The notes beneath the pieces were generated by a model, which made no database searches, was not told where the DNA came from, and saw only the letters and a program-made list of their open reading frames with translations. Both the position numbers and the translations under genes were made by a program. This document shows, piece by piece, positions 51,386 through 59,845 of a stretch of DNA of 64,000 nt; position 1 is the first letter of the stretch, and every line of letters begins with the position of its first letter. The stretch is from assembly GCA_963801055.1 (NCBI GenBank), contig CAWDDE010000007.1, positions 1 through 64,000 on the forward strand. The letters are read 5' to 3'. Origin of the DNA: DASUPK01 sp963801055. Lineage in GTDB: Bacteria; Actinomycetota; Thermoleophilia; Solirubrobacterales; 70-9.

Positions 51386-51876
51386 AGGTCGAGCCAGAGC
51401 TCCTGGCCGACGGTCCCCTCCGGGAAGACGGGATGGGGTTCCTCCCTGGTCTGCGTGAAGCCGGCCGCGTCGTAGATGCGCCTGGCGCTGACCAGCGAGC
51501 TGTTTGTCCAGAGCACCATTCGCGCGTAGCCGCGCTCACGGGCGAAGCCGATGCAGTGGTCGACGAGCCTGCTGCCGACCCCGTGGCCGCGGGCCGAGGC
51601 CTCGACGAACAGCAGGCGGAGTTGCGCGACGTCGTCGGACCTCCGCATGCAGTAGACGGCTCCCGCACGCTTCCCCTCGAGCTCGGCGATCCAGGCAGCC
51701 TCGCGGTCGGGATCGTGATCGTCGAGGTAGTCGGCGATCACGCGGGCGACCAGCGCGAGAAACGGCTCGTCCCAGCCCTCCTCATCCTCGTAGAGGCGGG
51801 CGTGCTGCTCGAGAACCCAGCCGTGGTCGGCGAGCTCGGCCGGCCGTATGTCGACGCAGTCGGCCGCCGTAGTCAG
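51382..51876 (-). CDS. GNAT-family N-acetyltransferase with CTG start
   Basis: This is a 164-residue protein: TTAADCVDIRPAELADHGWV at the N-terminus, AWIAELEGKRAGAVYCM, LRLLFVEASARGHGVGSRLV (acetyl-CoA-binding RGxGxG/A loop), GYARMVLWTNSSLVSARRIY and YDAAGFTQTREEPHPV. The first ATG/GTG-type codon (51741) would delete the first 45 conserved residues. CTG 51876 overlaps the glutamine synthetase stop as CTGA and gives MTTAADCVDIRP. It is thus translationally coupled to glutamine synthetase. Acceptor substrate unknown. Confidence 0.85.
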   Translation of the reverse strand: MTTAADCVDIRPAELADHGWVLEQHARLYEDEEGWDEPFLALVARVIADYLDDHDPDREAAWIAELEGKRAGAVYCMRRSDDVAQLRLLFVEASARGHGVGSRLVDHCIGFARERGYARMVLWTNSSLVSARRIYDAAGFTQTREEPHPVFPEGTVGQELWLDL

Positions 51877-54011
51877 CGGATGAAGAGCATCTCCGAGTAC
51901 TTCGGCAGCGGCCAGAGGTCGTCGGCGACCACCTTCTCCAGCTTGTCGGCCGCCTCGCGGACCCTGGCCATCGCGGCGACCTGCTTGTCGCGCGCGTAGA
52001 CCGCCAGGTCCATCCCCTCGATGCCCTCCGGGTACTGGTTCGCCTCATCGAGCTCCTTGATCGCAGCCACCAGGTCGTCGACCAGCGGCGTCGTCTCCTC
52101 GGTCACCGCCGAGATCCCGGACTCGTCGCCGAGCGCGAGGTAGCGAAGCGCGGCGGGCAGGATCATCGTCCGCGCGATCGAGTCGGCGGTCTCAGCCTCG
52201 ATATTGGCCTCGATGATGTACTGCTCGAGCCAGACCTCGTAGCGGGACTCGAGCTCGCGGTTCGACAGCACGTTGTAATTCCCGAAGAGCTCGACGGTTG
52301 AATCGGCGAGGATCTCGGGGAGGGCGTCGGGCGTATTCCTGAGGTTCTTCAGCCCGCGCTTCTCGGCCTCGGTGTGCCAGGCCTCGTCGTAGTTGTCGCC
52401 GTCGAAGATGATCTGCTTGTTGGCCGTGTAGGCCTCCTTGACCACCTCGGTGACGCCCTCTGCGACGTCGCCGCCATTGGCCTCCAGCTTGTCGGCCAGG
52501 TCGTCGATCGCTTCGGCGACGATCGTGTTCAGCACGGTGTTGGGGAAGGCGAGCGAGGCGCTGCCCCCGATGGCCCGGAACTCGAACTTGTTGCCGGTGA
52601 AGGCGAAGGGCGAGGTGCGGTTGCGGTCGCCGCCGTGCATGGGGAGCGGCGGCAGCACCTCTGCGCCGAGGTCGAGGTATGAGCCTGGCGTGTGCGGGTC
52701 GCCCTCGCCCGAGGCGATCGCCTCGAACGCCTTGTTGAGCTCGGCCCCGAGGAAGATCGAGATGATCGCCGGGGGCGCCTCGTTGGCGCCCAGCCGGTGG
52801 TCCTGGCCGATGTCCGCAACGGATGCGCGGAGCAGCCCCTGGTGCTTGTTGACGGCCTGGATCACCGCTGCGCAGAAGAACAGGAAGCTGATGTTCTCGG
52901 CGGGGGTGTCGCCCGGGTCGAGCAGGTTGTGACCGGTGTCGGTCCCCATCGACCAGTTGTTGTGCTTGCCCGACCCGTTGACGCCGGCGAAGGGCTTCTC
53001 ATGCAGTAGGCAGACCAGCCCGTACTTGCGGGCCACCTGCTGCATGATCCGCATGGTCAGCTGCTGGTGATCGGAGCCGACGTTCGAGTTCTCGAATACC
53101 GGGGCGATCTCGTGCTGGGCCGGCGCGACCTCGTTGTGGCGCGTCTTGACCGGCACGCCGAGCTTGGCCAGCTCGTTCTCGAAGTCCATGATGCAGGCGA
53201 GGACGCGCTCCGGGGTCGCCCCGAAGTAGTGATCGTCCAGCTCGTGGCCCTTGGCCGGCTTGGCTCCGAACAGGGTGCGGCCGGTGGTCACCAGGTCTGG
53301 CCGCCCATAGAAGTACTGCTCGTCGATCAGGAAGTACTCCTGCTCCGGGCCGACGGTGGTGAACACGCGCTTTGCGTCCTTCTCGCCGAGCAGGTTGAGG
53401 GCGCGTACAGCCGACTTCGACAGCGCGTCCATCGAACGCAGCAGAGGCGTCTTGGCGTCGAGCGCCTCGCCGGTCCAGGAGACGAACGCGGTTGGGATGC
53501 AGAGCAACGCCCCGTTCGGGTTCTCGAGGATGAAGGCGGGGCTGGTGGGATCCCAGGCTGTGTAGCCGCGAGCCTCGAAGGTGTCGCGGACGCCGCCGGT
53601 GGGGAACGAGGAGGCGTCGGGCTCGCCCTGGATCAGCTCCTTGCCCGAGAACTTGGCGAGCCACTTTCCGTCGCGGTTGGGCTCGAAGAAGGAGTCATGC
53701 TTCTCCGCGGTCAGCCCCGTGAGCGGCTGGAAGACATGGGTGAAGTGGGTCGCGCCGCGCGCCAGCGCCCACTCCCGCATCGCGTCCGCGACCGCGTCGG
53801 CCAGGGAGGTGTCGAGAGCCTCGCCGTGCTCGAGCGTCGCCTGGAGCTTCTCGTAGACGTCGCTGGGGAGGACCTCCTTCTGGACGGCGGCCGAGAAGAC
53901 GTTGGCGCCGAAGGGGTTGTTGTCGGCCTTGGTGAGGTCGACCGTGCCCAGGGCTTCGCCGTTCGGGCTCCAGGTAGCGGATGTAACGTTCTGCGCGCGG
54001 GTGTTGAGCAT
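51873..54011 (-). CDS. glnN: Glutamine synthetase type III
   Basis: This 712-residue enzyme condenses ammonia and glutamate using ATP. Type III features: length above 700 residues, HFTHVFQPLTGLTAEKHDSF, TVGPEQEYFLID (metal-binding Glu), KTRHNEVAPAQHEIAPVFEN (GSIII motif), HEKPFAGVNGSGKHNNWSMG (substrate loop) and FEFRAIGGSASLAFPNTVLN. The C-terminal extension is specific to the type. GAGGAGG lies about 11 nt before the ATG. It is followed by a coupled GNAT gene. Type III enzymes are less common in actinobacteria than type I. Confidence 0.96.
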   Translation of the reverse strand: MLNTRAQNVTSATWSPNGEALGTVDLTKADNNPFGANVFSAAVQKEVLPSDVYEKLQATLEHGEALDTSLADAVADAMREWALARGATHFTHVFQPLTGLTAEKHDSFFEPNRDGKWLAKFSGKELIQGEPDASSFPTGGVRDTFEARGYTAWDPTSPAFILENPNGALLCIPTAFVSWTGEALDAKTPLLRSMDALSKSAVRALNLLGEKDAKRVFTTVGPEQEYFLIDEQYFYGRPDLVTTGRTLFGAKPAKGHELDDHYFGATPERVLACIMDFENELAKLGVPVKTRHNEVAPAQHEIAPVFENSNVGSDHQQLTMRIMQQVARKYGLVCLLHEKPFAGVNGSGKHNNWSMGTDTGHNLLDPGDTPAENISFLFFCAAVIQAVNKHQGLLRASVADIGQDHRLGANEAPPAIISIFLGAELNKAFEAIASGEGDPHTPGSYLDLGAEVLPPLPMHGGDRNRTSPFAFTGNKFEFRAIGGSASLAFPNTVLNTIVAEAIDDLADKLEANGGDVAEGVTEVVKEAYTANKQIIFDGDNYDEAWHTEAEKRGLKNLRNTPDALPEILADSTVELFGNYNVLSNRELESRYEVWLEQYIIEANIEAETADSIARTMILPAALRYLALGDESGISAVTEETTPLVDDLVAAIKELDEANQYPEGIEGMDLAVYARDKQVAAMARVREAADKLEKVVADDLWPLPKYSEMLFIR

Positions 54012-54189
54012 CGTCGGGGCAGCCTCCTCACAGGCTCAGCGCGCCCTACGGGCGCGCCGAGGTTGATCACAACGAAACGACGCGCTGAGATTAGACGCCG
54101 CGCACCAAGTCGGCATTGTCCGGGCGTACAAAAATCCGCAAACTCGTTTCGCCACGCGGTCGGGGGCGGCGATAGGGTCCCCGGACCCG

Positions 54190-54620
54190 ATGGCCAATCC
54201 GCCGATGCCGAGTGAGGGGTTCGTCCTCACCCACTTCATCGTCAGCGACGACGTCCGCGCTCGGCCGCGTTCTACTCGGACGTGCTCGGCGGCGAGGTGG
54301 TGCGGGAGGGCGAGCCCACGATCGTCCAGCTCGCCAACGCTTGGGTGATCATCAACGTCGGCGGCGGCCCGACCGAGGACAAGCCCGATGTCGCGCTCGA
54401 GGCGCCGACCGACCCGAACCGGGTGAGCTCGTTCCTCAACATCCGGGTCGCCGACATCCAGCGCTGCTACGAGGAGTGGAGCTCGAAGGGCGCCGAGTTC
54501 CTGACCCCGCCGCAGCAGCGCCAGACCGAGATTCGCTGCTACCTGCGCGACCCGGACCGCCACCTGATCGAGGTCGGCCAGACGACCTCGCTGCCGGGGA
54601 CGGCGGCTAAGCCTTCGTAG
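54190..54620 (+). CDS. VOC-family (glyoxalase-like) protein, one frameshift
   Basis: The start MPSEGFVLTHFIVSDDV is followed by one missing base near 54258; the protein goes on as AAFYSDVLGGEVVREGEPTI, VQLANAWVIINVGGG, RVSSFLNIRVADIQRCYEEW, IRCYLRDPDRHLIEVGQTTS. Corrected length is about 143 residues. Metal-site-like residues are the His in LTHF and the Glu in LIEVGQ. This is one of only two single-base losses in the window. It converges on the two-domain VOC gene, overlapping 14 nt. Confidence 0.85.
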
Positions 54621-55470
54621 TGAGCAGGACCCGGTTGCCGGAGGGGTCCGTGACACGAACCCCATCGTCTTCGCGGATCGGCTCGAAGCCCGCCTCCAGC
54701 AGCCGGTCCTCCTCGGCCGCGAGCGCCTCGGCGCTCGGCAGCACGATCTCGAAGCGGAGCAGGCCCCGGCTGCCGCGCGGCGGTGGAGGGGCGCCCTCAC
54801 CCGCCCACGTATTGAGCCCGAGGTGATGGTGGTAGCCGCCGGCCGAGACGAAGAGGGCTCCGGGATAGCCGCGGACGGTCACGTCGAAGCCCAGCGCGCC
54901 GGAGTAGAAGGCCTCAGCGGCGGTCAGGTCGCCAACGTTGAGATGGACGTGGCCGATGCGGGTCCCGGGCGGCATCCCCGCGCTGGCGTCCTCGCGGCGA
55001 AGCTCACTGAGCACCCCGTCGAGGTCGAGCGGCAGGGTGTCCATCTGGATGACCCCGTCGCGAACGGGCCACTCCTCCCGGGGGCGGTCGCGGTAGAGCT
55101 CGATCCCGTTGCCCTCAGGGTCGCTCAGGTAGAGGGCCTCGCTGACCAGGTGATCCGAGGCGCCGCTCAGCCGCCAGCGGGCCTCGGCGACGCGCTGCAA
55201 CGCGCGAGCCAGATCGGGGCGGCTCGGGACGAGGATCGCGAGGTGGAAGAGGCCACTGGTCCCGTGAGGGCGAGGCTGGGCGTCCGGCTCTCCGACCAGC
55301 TCGATGATTGGCTCGCCATCCGTTCCAAGCCGCACGGTCCCATCCTCGGGCGGTAGCTCGGAGAGCCCGATCGCGTCACGGTAGAAGTCGCGGATCCGCT
55401 CCAGGTCGGCGACCACCAGTCGCACTGCTCCCATCGACGTGCCGGAATCGATCGAGCCGTTTTCGCTCAC
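54607..55470 (-). CDS. Two-domain VOC protein (catechol 2,3-dioxygenase-like)
   Basis: This is a 287-residue protein with two glyoxalase-fold modules. The first (residues about 12-130) has VRLVVADLERIRDFYRDAIG, GLFHLAILVPSRPDLARAL and YLSDPEGNGIELYRDRP. The second (about 160-285) has GHVHLNVGDLTAAEAFYSG, YHHHLGLNTWAGEGAPP and VTDPSGNRVLL. The iron-ligand pattern (His, His, Glu) could be GHVHL/HHHLG with Glu from ELYRDR or the second module. It is similar to CatE/extradiol-dioxygenase-like proteins. GTG start with AGGGG upstream. Confidence 0.88.
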   Translation of the reverse strand: MSENGSIDSGTSMGAVRLVVADLERIRDFYRDAIGLSELPPEDGTVRLGTDGEPIIELVGEPDAQPRPHGTSGLFHLAILVPSRPDLARALQRVAEARWRLSGASDHLVSEALYLSDPEGNGIELYRDRPREEWPVRDGVIQMDTLPLDLDGVLSELRREDASAGMPPGTRIGHVHLNVGDLTAAEAFYSGALGFDVTVRGYPGALFVSAGGYHHHLGLNTWAGEGAPPPPRGSRGLLRFEIVLPSAEALAAEEDRLLEAGFEPIREDDGVRVTDPSGNRVLLTTKA

Positions 55471-55533
55471 GCCCCTGACGATAGTCCGCGGTTCTGGATG
55501 CATGAATAACCGGTTGCCCTCACAAGCACCCTC

Positions 55534-56194
55534 TCATCTAAGGAGCAGGTCGTCGGCTCCCTCGGGCTTCCAGCGGTCGGCGATCGCCGCGAACGGGATC
55601 ACGAGCAACCACATGCAAGCGGCAACGGTCGTGGACGCGAAGGCGACCGGAATCGAGAGCAGGAAGAACAGCACCGGAGAGAGCGACATGGCCGCGCCGT
55701 AGCGGTAGACATCTCTCGGGAGCGTCCGCTCCAACAGGCGGTGGCGCTGGGCGTGGGCGAAGAGCACCACCTCCATGCCGCTGACGACGGCCACGTTCGT
55801 GGCGTAGATCACGATCGACAGCGGGTTCTCGAAGTACTCGCCGAGCAGGGCGGTCGGGAAGGGCAGGAAGGCGATGAACGCGAGGTAGACGAGATTCAAG
55901 CGCGATCAGCCCGCGATCGATCCGGGCGAGCGCGGAGAAGTAGGTGTGGTGGGCCAGCCAGTAGCGGCCGATCACTATGAAGCTGATGAAGAAGCTGATG
56001 AACTCGGCGCTGTCGTCGTTGAGCGCCTCGGCGAGGTCGTGGACGCTGCCGCCGTCCGAGATGCTCGGCACCCCGATCGAGACGACCAGCAGGGTCATCG
56101 CGATCGCGAAGAGGCCATCGCTGAAAGTCAGGGCGCGATCGAACTCGACGCTCTGGCGGTCGTAGGTCCGTCGCGGCGCCAGCTGCTCCTGCAC
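55534..56194 (-). CDS. TMEM175-like potassium channel (DUF1211), one frameshift
   Basis: This is a six-helix membrane protein of about 219 residues. FDRALTFSDGLFAIAMTLLV contains the RxxxFSDG signature of TMEM175 K+ channels. FISFFISFIVIGRYWLAHHT gives the HH motif. After one extra base near 55896 the frame continues NLVYLAFIAFLPFPTALLGE and later ACMWLLVIPFAAIADRW. The GTG start is 12 nt after the upstream gene stop. The shift is likely a sequencing error since both halves fit together without loss. Confidence 0.85.
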
Positions 56195-56206
56195 GAGCTC
56201 GCCGCT

Positions 56207-56893
56207 CTACAGGCCGAGGTCGCGCAGGAACCCCGGCTTGAGGGCCGCGAGGTTCACGAACGAGGGCAGCGGCATGTCGTCCGGGTTGCCGCGGACTCCG
56301 ACGTGGCTGCCCTCGGGCACCTCCTCCTCGAGCCGCTTGCCGAGCTCGACCGCATCGTCCTCGCTGGCCGCGCCGACCAGCAGGTAGCGGAAGCGCCGCT
56401 TCACCGGCAGGCCCTCGCCGCGAAGCTTCTCGGCGACGGAGAGGGTGTCCCTGATGTGGGGGAGGTCGATCACCACCTCCCACGGATACTCCCCGTACTT
56501 CCGGGCCTCAGCGGCGCCCTCCTCCTCGGCCTCGCGCATCTCTTGCGCGAGGGCCACCTCGTCCTCGGGCAGCGGCTCGTCCGCGTCCTTCCACTCCTCG
56601 GCGACCGGATGCCAGCGCATCAACCGGACCTTGCCGATCAGGTTTTCGCGATCCATGATGTCCTTCACGACCCGCTCCGCCTCCATGGCGCTCTCCTCGT
56701 GCCAGGCGTAGATGAAGATGAAGCGCCCGTCGCGGGTGACGATCACGCTGCCGCCGATGAGCGTGCGGGCCTCGTCGTCGAGCTGGAGATTGTGCAACCC
56801 CTCGACCAGCGAATCGCTCTGTTGCTCCTCGTCGAGGGCGACCTCGACGCGCCACTCGTCGCGGCTGCGCGGCGGGTCATTCCACTCGTTCAC
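56207..56893 (-). CDS. Conserved hypothetical cytosolic protein
   Basis: This is a 228-residue, acidic protein without membrane segments. It has two alpha/beta stretches: WRVEVALDEEQQSDSLVEGL with VIVTRDGRFIFIYAWHEESA, and PWEVVIDLPHIRDTLSVAEK with RFRYLLVGAASEDDAVELGK. These look like a tandem pair of similar subdomains. GTG 56893 is chosen because an upstream extension would overlap the phosphoesterase gene. I do not recognise the family. It lies between phosphoesterase and TMEM175 genes on the same strand. Confidence 0.7.
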   Translation of the reverse strand: MNEWNDPPRSRDEWRVEVALDEEQQSDSLVEGLHNLQLDDEARTLIGGSVIVTRDGRFIFIYAWHEESAMEAERVVKDIMDRENLIGKVRLMRWHPVAEEWKDADEPLPEDEVALAQEMREAEEEGAAEARKYGEYPWEVVIDLPHIRDTLSVAEKLRGEGLPVKRRFRYLLVGAASEDDAVELGKRLEEEVPEGSHVGVRGNPDDMPLPSFVNLAALKPGFLRDLGL

Positions 56894-56903
56894 GGCCGGA
56901 ACT

Positions 56904-57509
56904 CTAGTTTCCCTCGACTTCGACCATGCGGCCACCCGGGCCGAGGTTGATCACGTGGGTGGACCCGACCTCGTCCTCTTCACCCCAGGACTCGTGGATG
57001 TGGCCACAGACGGCGAGGGGCGGCCGCTTCGACTCGATCGCATCGAGGATCGCCGTGCTGCCGAGGTGGTCGCCGGCGCCCGACTGATCGCAATGACCCT
57101 TGGGCGGGGAGTGGACCACCAGCACGGCGCCCTCCGGGCAGTCTTCGAGGCGCTCGGCGGCCTGCTCCTCGTCGAGGTCGAAGCTCCAGTCCCAGGGCGT
57201 GATCGGGACCCCGGCGCCGAGCCCGAAGAACTGCGTGCCGTCGACCTCGGTGCCCTGCCCGTGGAGGACGGTCGCCGCCTCCCACCCCTCGCACGCCGCC
57301 CGCAGGGCGTCCTCGGTCTCGTTATTGCCGGGCACCAGGATCGTCGGCACCGAGATCGATCTGAGGACGCCGATCGTCTCCTCGAGACCCTCGTGGATCG
57401 AGGCGAAGTCGCCGGCGGCAATCACGACGTCGGACTCTGAGGAGCGCTCGGCCAGGCTCGCGGCCTGATCCAGGTCCCGGTGCAGATCGCTGAAGGCGAG
57501 CAGCCGCAC
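56904..57509 (-). CDS. Calcineurin-like metallophosphoesterase
   Basis: This is a 201-residue enzyme with the classic metal motifs in order: AFSDLHRDL (DxH), VVIAAGDFAS (GDx), ILVPGNNETED (GNxE), VVHSPPKGHCD and CGHIHESWGEE (GHxH). It probably hydrolyses phosphoesters with Mn or Fe. GTG 57509 is the first start in front of the conserved RLLAFSDLH strand. The gene is followed by a hypothetical gene after 10 nt. Confidence 0.93.
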   Translation of the reverse strand: MRLLAFSDLHRDLDQAASLAERSSESDVVIAAGDFASIHEGLEETIGVLRSISVPTILVPGNNETEDALRAACEGWEAATVLHGQGTEVDGTQFFGLGAGVPITPWDWSFDLDEEQAAERLEDCPEGAVLVVHSPPKGHCDQSGAGDHLGSTAILDAIESKRPPLAVCGHIHESWGEEDEVGSTHVINLGPGGRMVEVEGN

Positions 57510-57579
57510 GGCCCGCAGTCTGCCACGGCCGGATGGCTGCGGAGTTTCGAGGACCCCTAAGAAGGGGATCAACGGGTGC

Positions 57580-57798
57580 ATGTACGGCGCTTTCTCAGGA
57601 ATGAGCCTCGGATTCGTGGCGCTGGTCGCCCTCGTGGTAGCGCTGGCCGTGCTCGCCTCGCCGCTGCTCGCGGCGATCATCGCCCTGGTCGCTGCGTTCT
57701 TCCTGTTGATCGGAATGTCGTCGTTGCGGCAGCGCTCGGCCAGGCAGGACCAGACCGAGGGTGGGGCGACCGGCGAACCCGCCTCGGGCGAAAGCTGA
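57580..57798 (+). CDS. Small membrane protein
   Basis: This is a 72-residue protein with two hydrophobic segments (LGFVALVALVVALAVLASPL and LLAAIIALVAAFFLLIGMSS) and a short polar tail. Function is unknown. It overlaps neither neighbour but its stop directly abuts the convergent sulfotransferase stop. Confidence 0.6.
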   Translation: MYGAFSGMSLGFVALVALVVALAVLASPLLAAIIALVAAFFLLIGMSSLRQRSARQDQTEGGATGEPASGES

Positions 57799-58740
57799 TC
57801 AGGCCGCGCGCCTGGTCGGGATGTCCCCGGGCCGCAGGTAGCCGAGCTCGTCGAGCTTCTCGGCGAGGATCTCGTGCATCTCCAGGATCTCCTCGCGGGA
57901 CATGTGGGTCGCCCAGCCGCCAGGCTCGGCTCGGCGGATCTCCCGACCCGCTCCCTTGTGCGACTCGGGCACGCGTGAGAACTCGTTGGCCGCGGCGATC
58001 CCGTCGAGGCTCTCGCCGATCGCCTCGATCCCCAGCGTCGCGCAGATCTTCCGCAGCGCGGCGCCCGGGTCCGCCCGCATCTCCTCGTACCGGATCAGGA
58101 CGCGGCGGTCGGGGTCGGTCCGCGCGTAGGTCTCCTGCACCACCTCGGTGCGATGCAGCCAGACGCTCGCCTGCCAGCGAATCAGGGCCGACCGGCCGGT
58201 GTCATCGAGGGGGTAGGCACCCTCGTCGGTCGCCCAGCTGCCGTCCCGGTAGGCGTCGAGCCAGGAGTCGACCACGTCGCGGCCGTCACGGAGCAGGAAG
58301 ATCAGGGACGAGTGCGGGAAGAGGTCCATGATCGTGTCGGCTGCGTGCGAGCCCGGCTCCTTCACGACGACGATCGGCCGGTCGATCCCGCCCGCGGCGG
58401 CGATGTCCTGGGCCGCCTGAGCCGCGAAGCGGGCGCTGATCAGGTCGCGAAGCTGGGGCATCCAGGTGTCGCGGAACCGGTCGGAGAAGAGGTAGTCGCG
58501 TTTCTTGCGCTTGAAGTCGGCGAGGGTGCCGAGCTTGGGAGGGTCCTTGGCTGTCGCCCAGGCCAGGGGGATCGGACGCCAGACACCCAGGTGGTGTCCG
58601 ATGTGGGGGTCGTCGATCGGGATCACGCGATCCAGCTCGGCAAGCATTCGCAGCAGCCAGGTGCTGCCGCTTCGCGACGATCCGAAGATCCAGGCCAACC
58701 GCCCCGGCGCCGTTACGTCCGGTGTGACTCCCTCTGGCAC
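57799..58740 (-). CDS. Sulfotransferase family protein
   Basis: This is a 313-residue enzyme. The 5'-phosphosulfate loop is IFGSSRSGSTWLLRML at about residues 18-33; the 3'-phosphate-binding region is HSSLIFLLRDGRDVVDSWLD; and VLIRYEEMRADPGAALRKI follows. It should transfer sulfate from PAPS to a hydroxyl or amino group; no substrate can be proposed. No PAPS synthesis genes are in the window. Confidence 0.9.
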   Translation of the reverse strand: MPEGVTPDVTAPGRLAWIFGSSRSGSTWLLRMLAELDRVIPIDDPHIGHHLGVWRPIPLAWATAKDPPKLGTLADFKRKKRDYLFSDRFRDTWMPQLRDLISARFAAQAAQDIAAAGGIDRPIVVVKEPGSHAADTIMDLFPHSSLIFLLRDGRDVVDSWLDAYRDGSWATDEGAYPLDDTGRSALIRWQASVWLHRTEVVQETYARTDPDRRVLIRYEEMRADPGAALRKICATLGIEAIGESLDGIAAANEFSRVPESHKGAGREIRRAEPGGWATHMSREEILEMHEILAEKLDELGYLRPGDIPTRRAA

Positions 58741-58800
58741 GTTGCCCCTCAGCTCGGGATGGTGACAGGGTCCGCCACGTCCATGTGGCGCAGCTTGAAA

Positions 58801-58817
58801 CTTCCGTCAGACGGAAG
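58801..58817 (-). terminator. Small hairpin at the end of a short gene
   Basis: CTTCCGT and ACGGAAG form a 7-bp perfect stem with a 3-nt loop that contains the stop of the 43-residue membrane protein; TTTC follows on the minus strand. Weak but well placed. Confidence 0.4.
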
Positions 58818-58938
58818 CTCGCAGCCGCGGCCAGATGAGAAGGACGAGACCGACCAGGATGCAGATCAAACCTAACGCGTAACTGACCAGGACCGCAAGC
58901 ACGATCCCGATGATGATCAGTAGCAGTGGTAGCTCCAT
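58807..58938 (-). CDS. Short hydrophobic membrane protein (43 residues)
   Basis: MELPLLLIIIGIVLAVLVSY followed by ALGLICILVGLVLLIWPRLR gives one long or two short membrane helices and a basic end. It resembles small DUF-type single-gene membrane peptides found throughout actinobacteria. It ends in a hairpin. I give moderate confidence because it is short and has no clear Shine-Dalgarno sequence. Confidence 0.5.
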   Translation of the reverse strand: MELPLLLIIIGIVLAVLVSYALGLICILVGLVLLIWPRLRASV

Positions 58939-59188
58939 GCCGGCTCGATACCCCGGCAGATCACCCTGAAACCCCGGGTTGAGCGCCTCACGCGCGGCGC
59001 CGTAGGCAGGCGGGTTTCGGGGTGCCCCCGGGCGGCAAGACCCTATGCAGATGGGACAGCCTCAGACCGTTCCGGTCCGATTCCGTACGACTCGCGTTAG
59101 CCCAAGGGTCGACCGCCGGGGCGCGATCGCCCGCGAGATCCGCACGAGGCCGCCCGAGCCATTTCGAGCCAGAGGAGGACAGATCCAC

Positions 59189-59845
59189 GTGTCGCAGATC
59201 GCCATCCTCGACGTCGACGGCACGCTCGTCGACACGAACTACCACCACGCGATCGCCTGGTTCCGTGCGTTCCGGCGGAACGACGTGACCGTGCCCGTCT
59301 GGCGGGTACACCGCCACATCGGGATGGGCGGCGACCAGCTGGTGGCCGCGGTCGCGGGGGACGAGGTCGAGGAGAGGCTCGGCGACGCGATACGCAATGC
59401 CGAGGGCGAGCTCTACCGGGAGTTGATCGACGAGGTTCAGCCGATGGAGGGCTCGCGCGAGCTGATCGAGGACCTGAAAGCGGCCGGCAACACGGTGGTG
59501 CTTGCCAGCTCGGCCAAGGAGTGGGAGGTCGAGCACTACATCGAGCTGCTCGATGCCGCGGAGATCGTCGACGGCTGGACCACCTCGGCGGACGTCGAGC
59601 GGACCAAGCCGAAGCCCGATCTGATCAAGGCCGCGCTGGAGAAGGCCGGAAGCGATGGCCAGGCGACGCTGATCGGCGACACGGTCTGGGACGTGGAGGC
59701 CGCGGGCCGGGCCGGGGTCGAGACGCTCGCCGTCCTCACCGGCGGGTTCTCCGAGGCCGAGCTGCGCGATGCCGGCGCCAAGGACGTCTTCACCTCGGTC
59801 GACGAGCTGCGCCGCAGCCTGGTCGAGACGCCGCTCAGCGCGTAG
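59189..59845 (+). CDS. HAD-superfamily hydrolase (phosphoglycolate phosphatase-like)
   Basis: This is a 218-residue phosphatase: motif I AILDVDGTLVDTNYHH (nucleophile Asp), motif II VVLASSAKEWE, motif III Lys in ADVERTKPKPDLIKAAL and motif IV ATLIGDTVWDVEAA. The cap is alpha-helical (class C1). GAGGAGG lies 9-10 nt upstream of GTG 59189. The substrate is probably a small phosphorylated metabolite. Confidence 0.93.
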   Translation: MSQIAILDVDGTLVDTNYHHAIAWFRAFRRNDVTVPVWRVHRHIGMGGDQLVAAVAGDEVEERLGDAIRNAEGELYRELIDEVQPMEGSRELIEDLKAAGNTVVLASSAKEWEVEHYIELLDAAEIVDGWTTSADVERTKPKPDLIKAALEKAGSDGQATLIGDTVWDVEAAGRAGVETLAVLTGGFSEAELRDAGAKDVFTSVDELRRSLVETPLSA

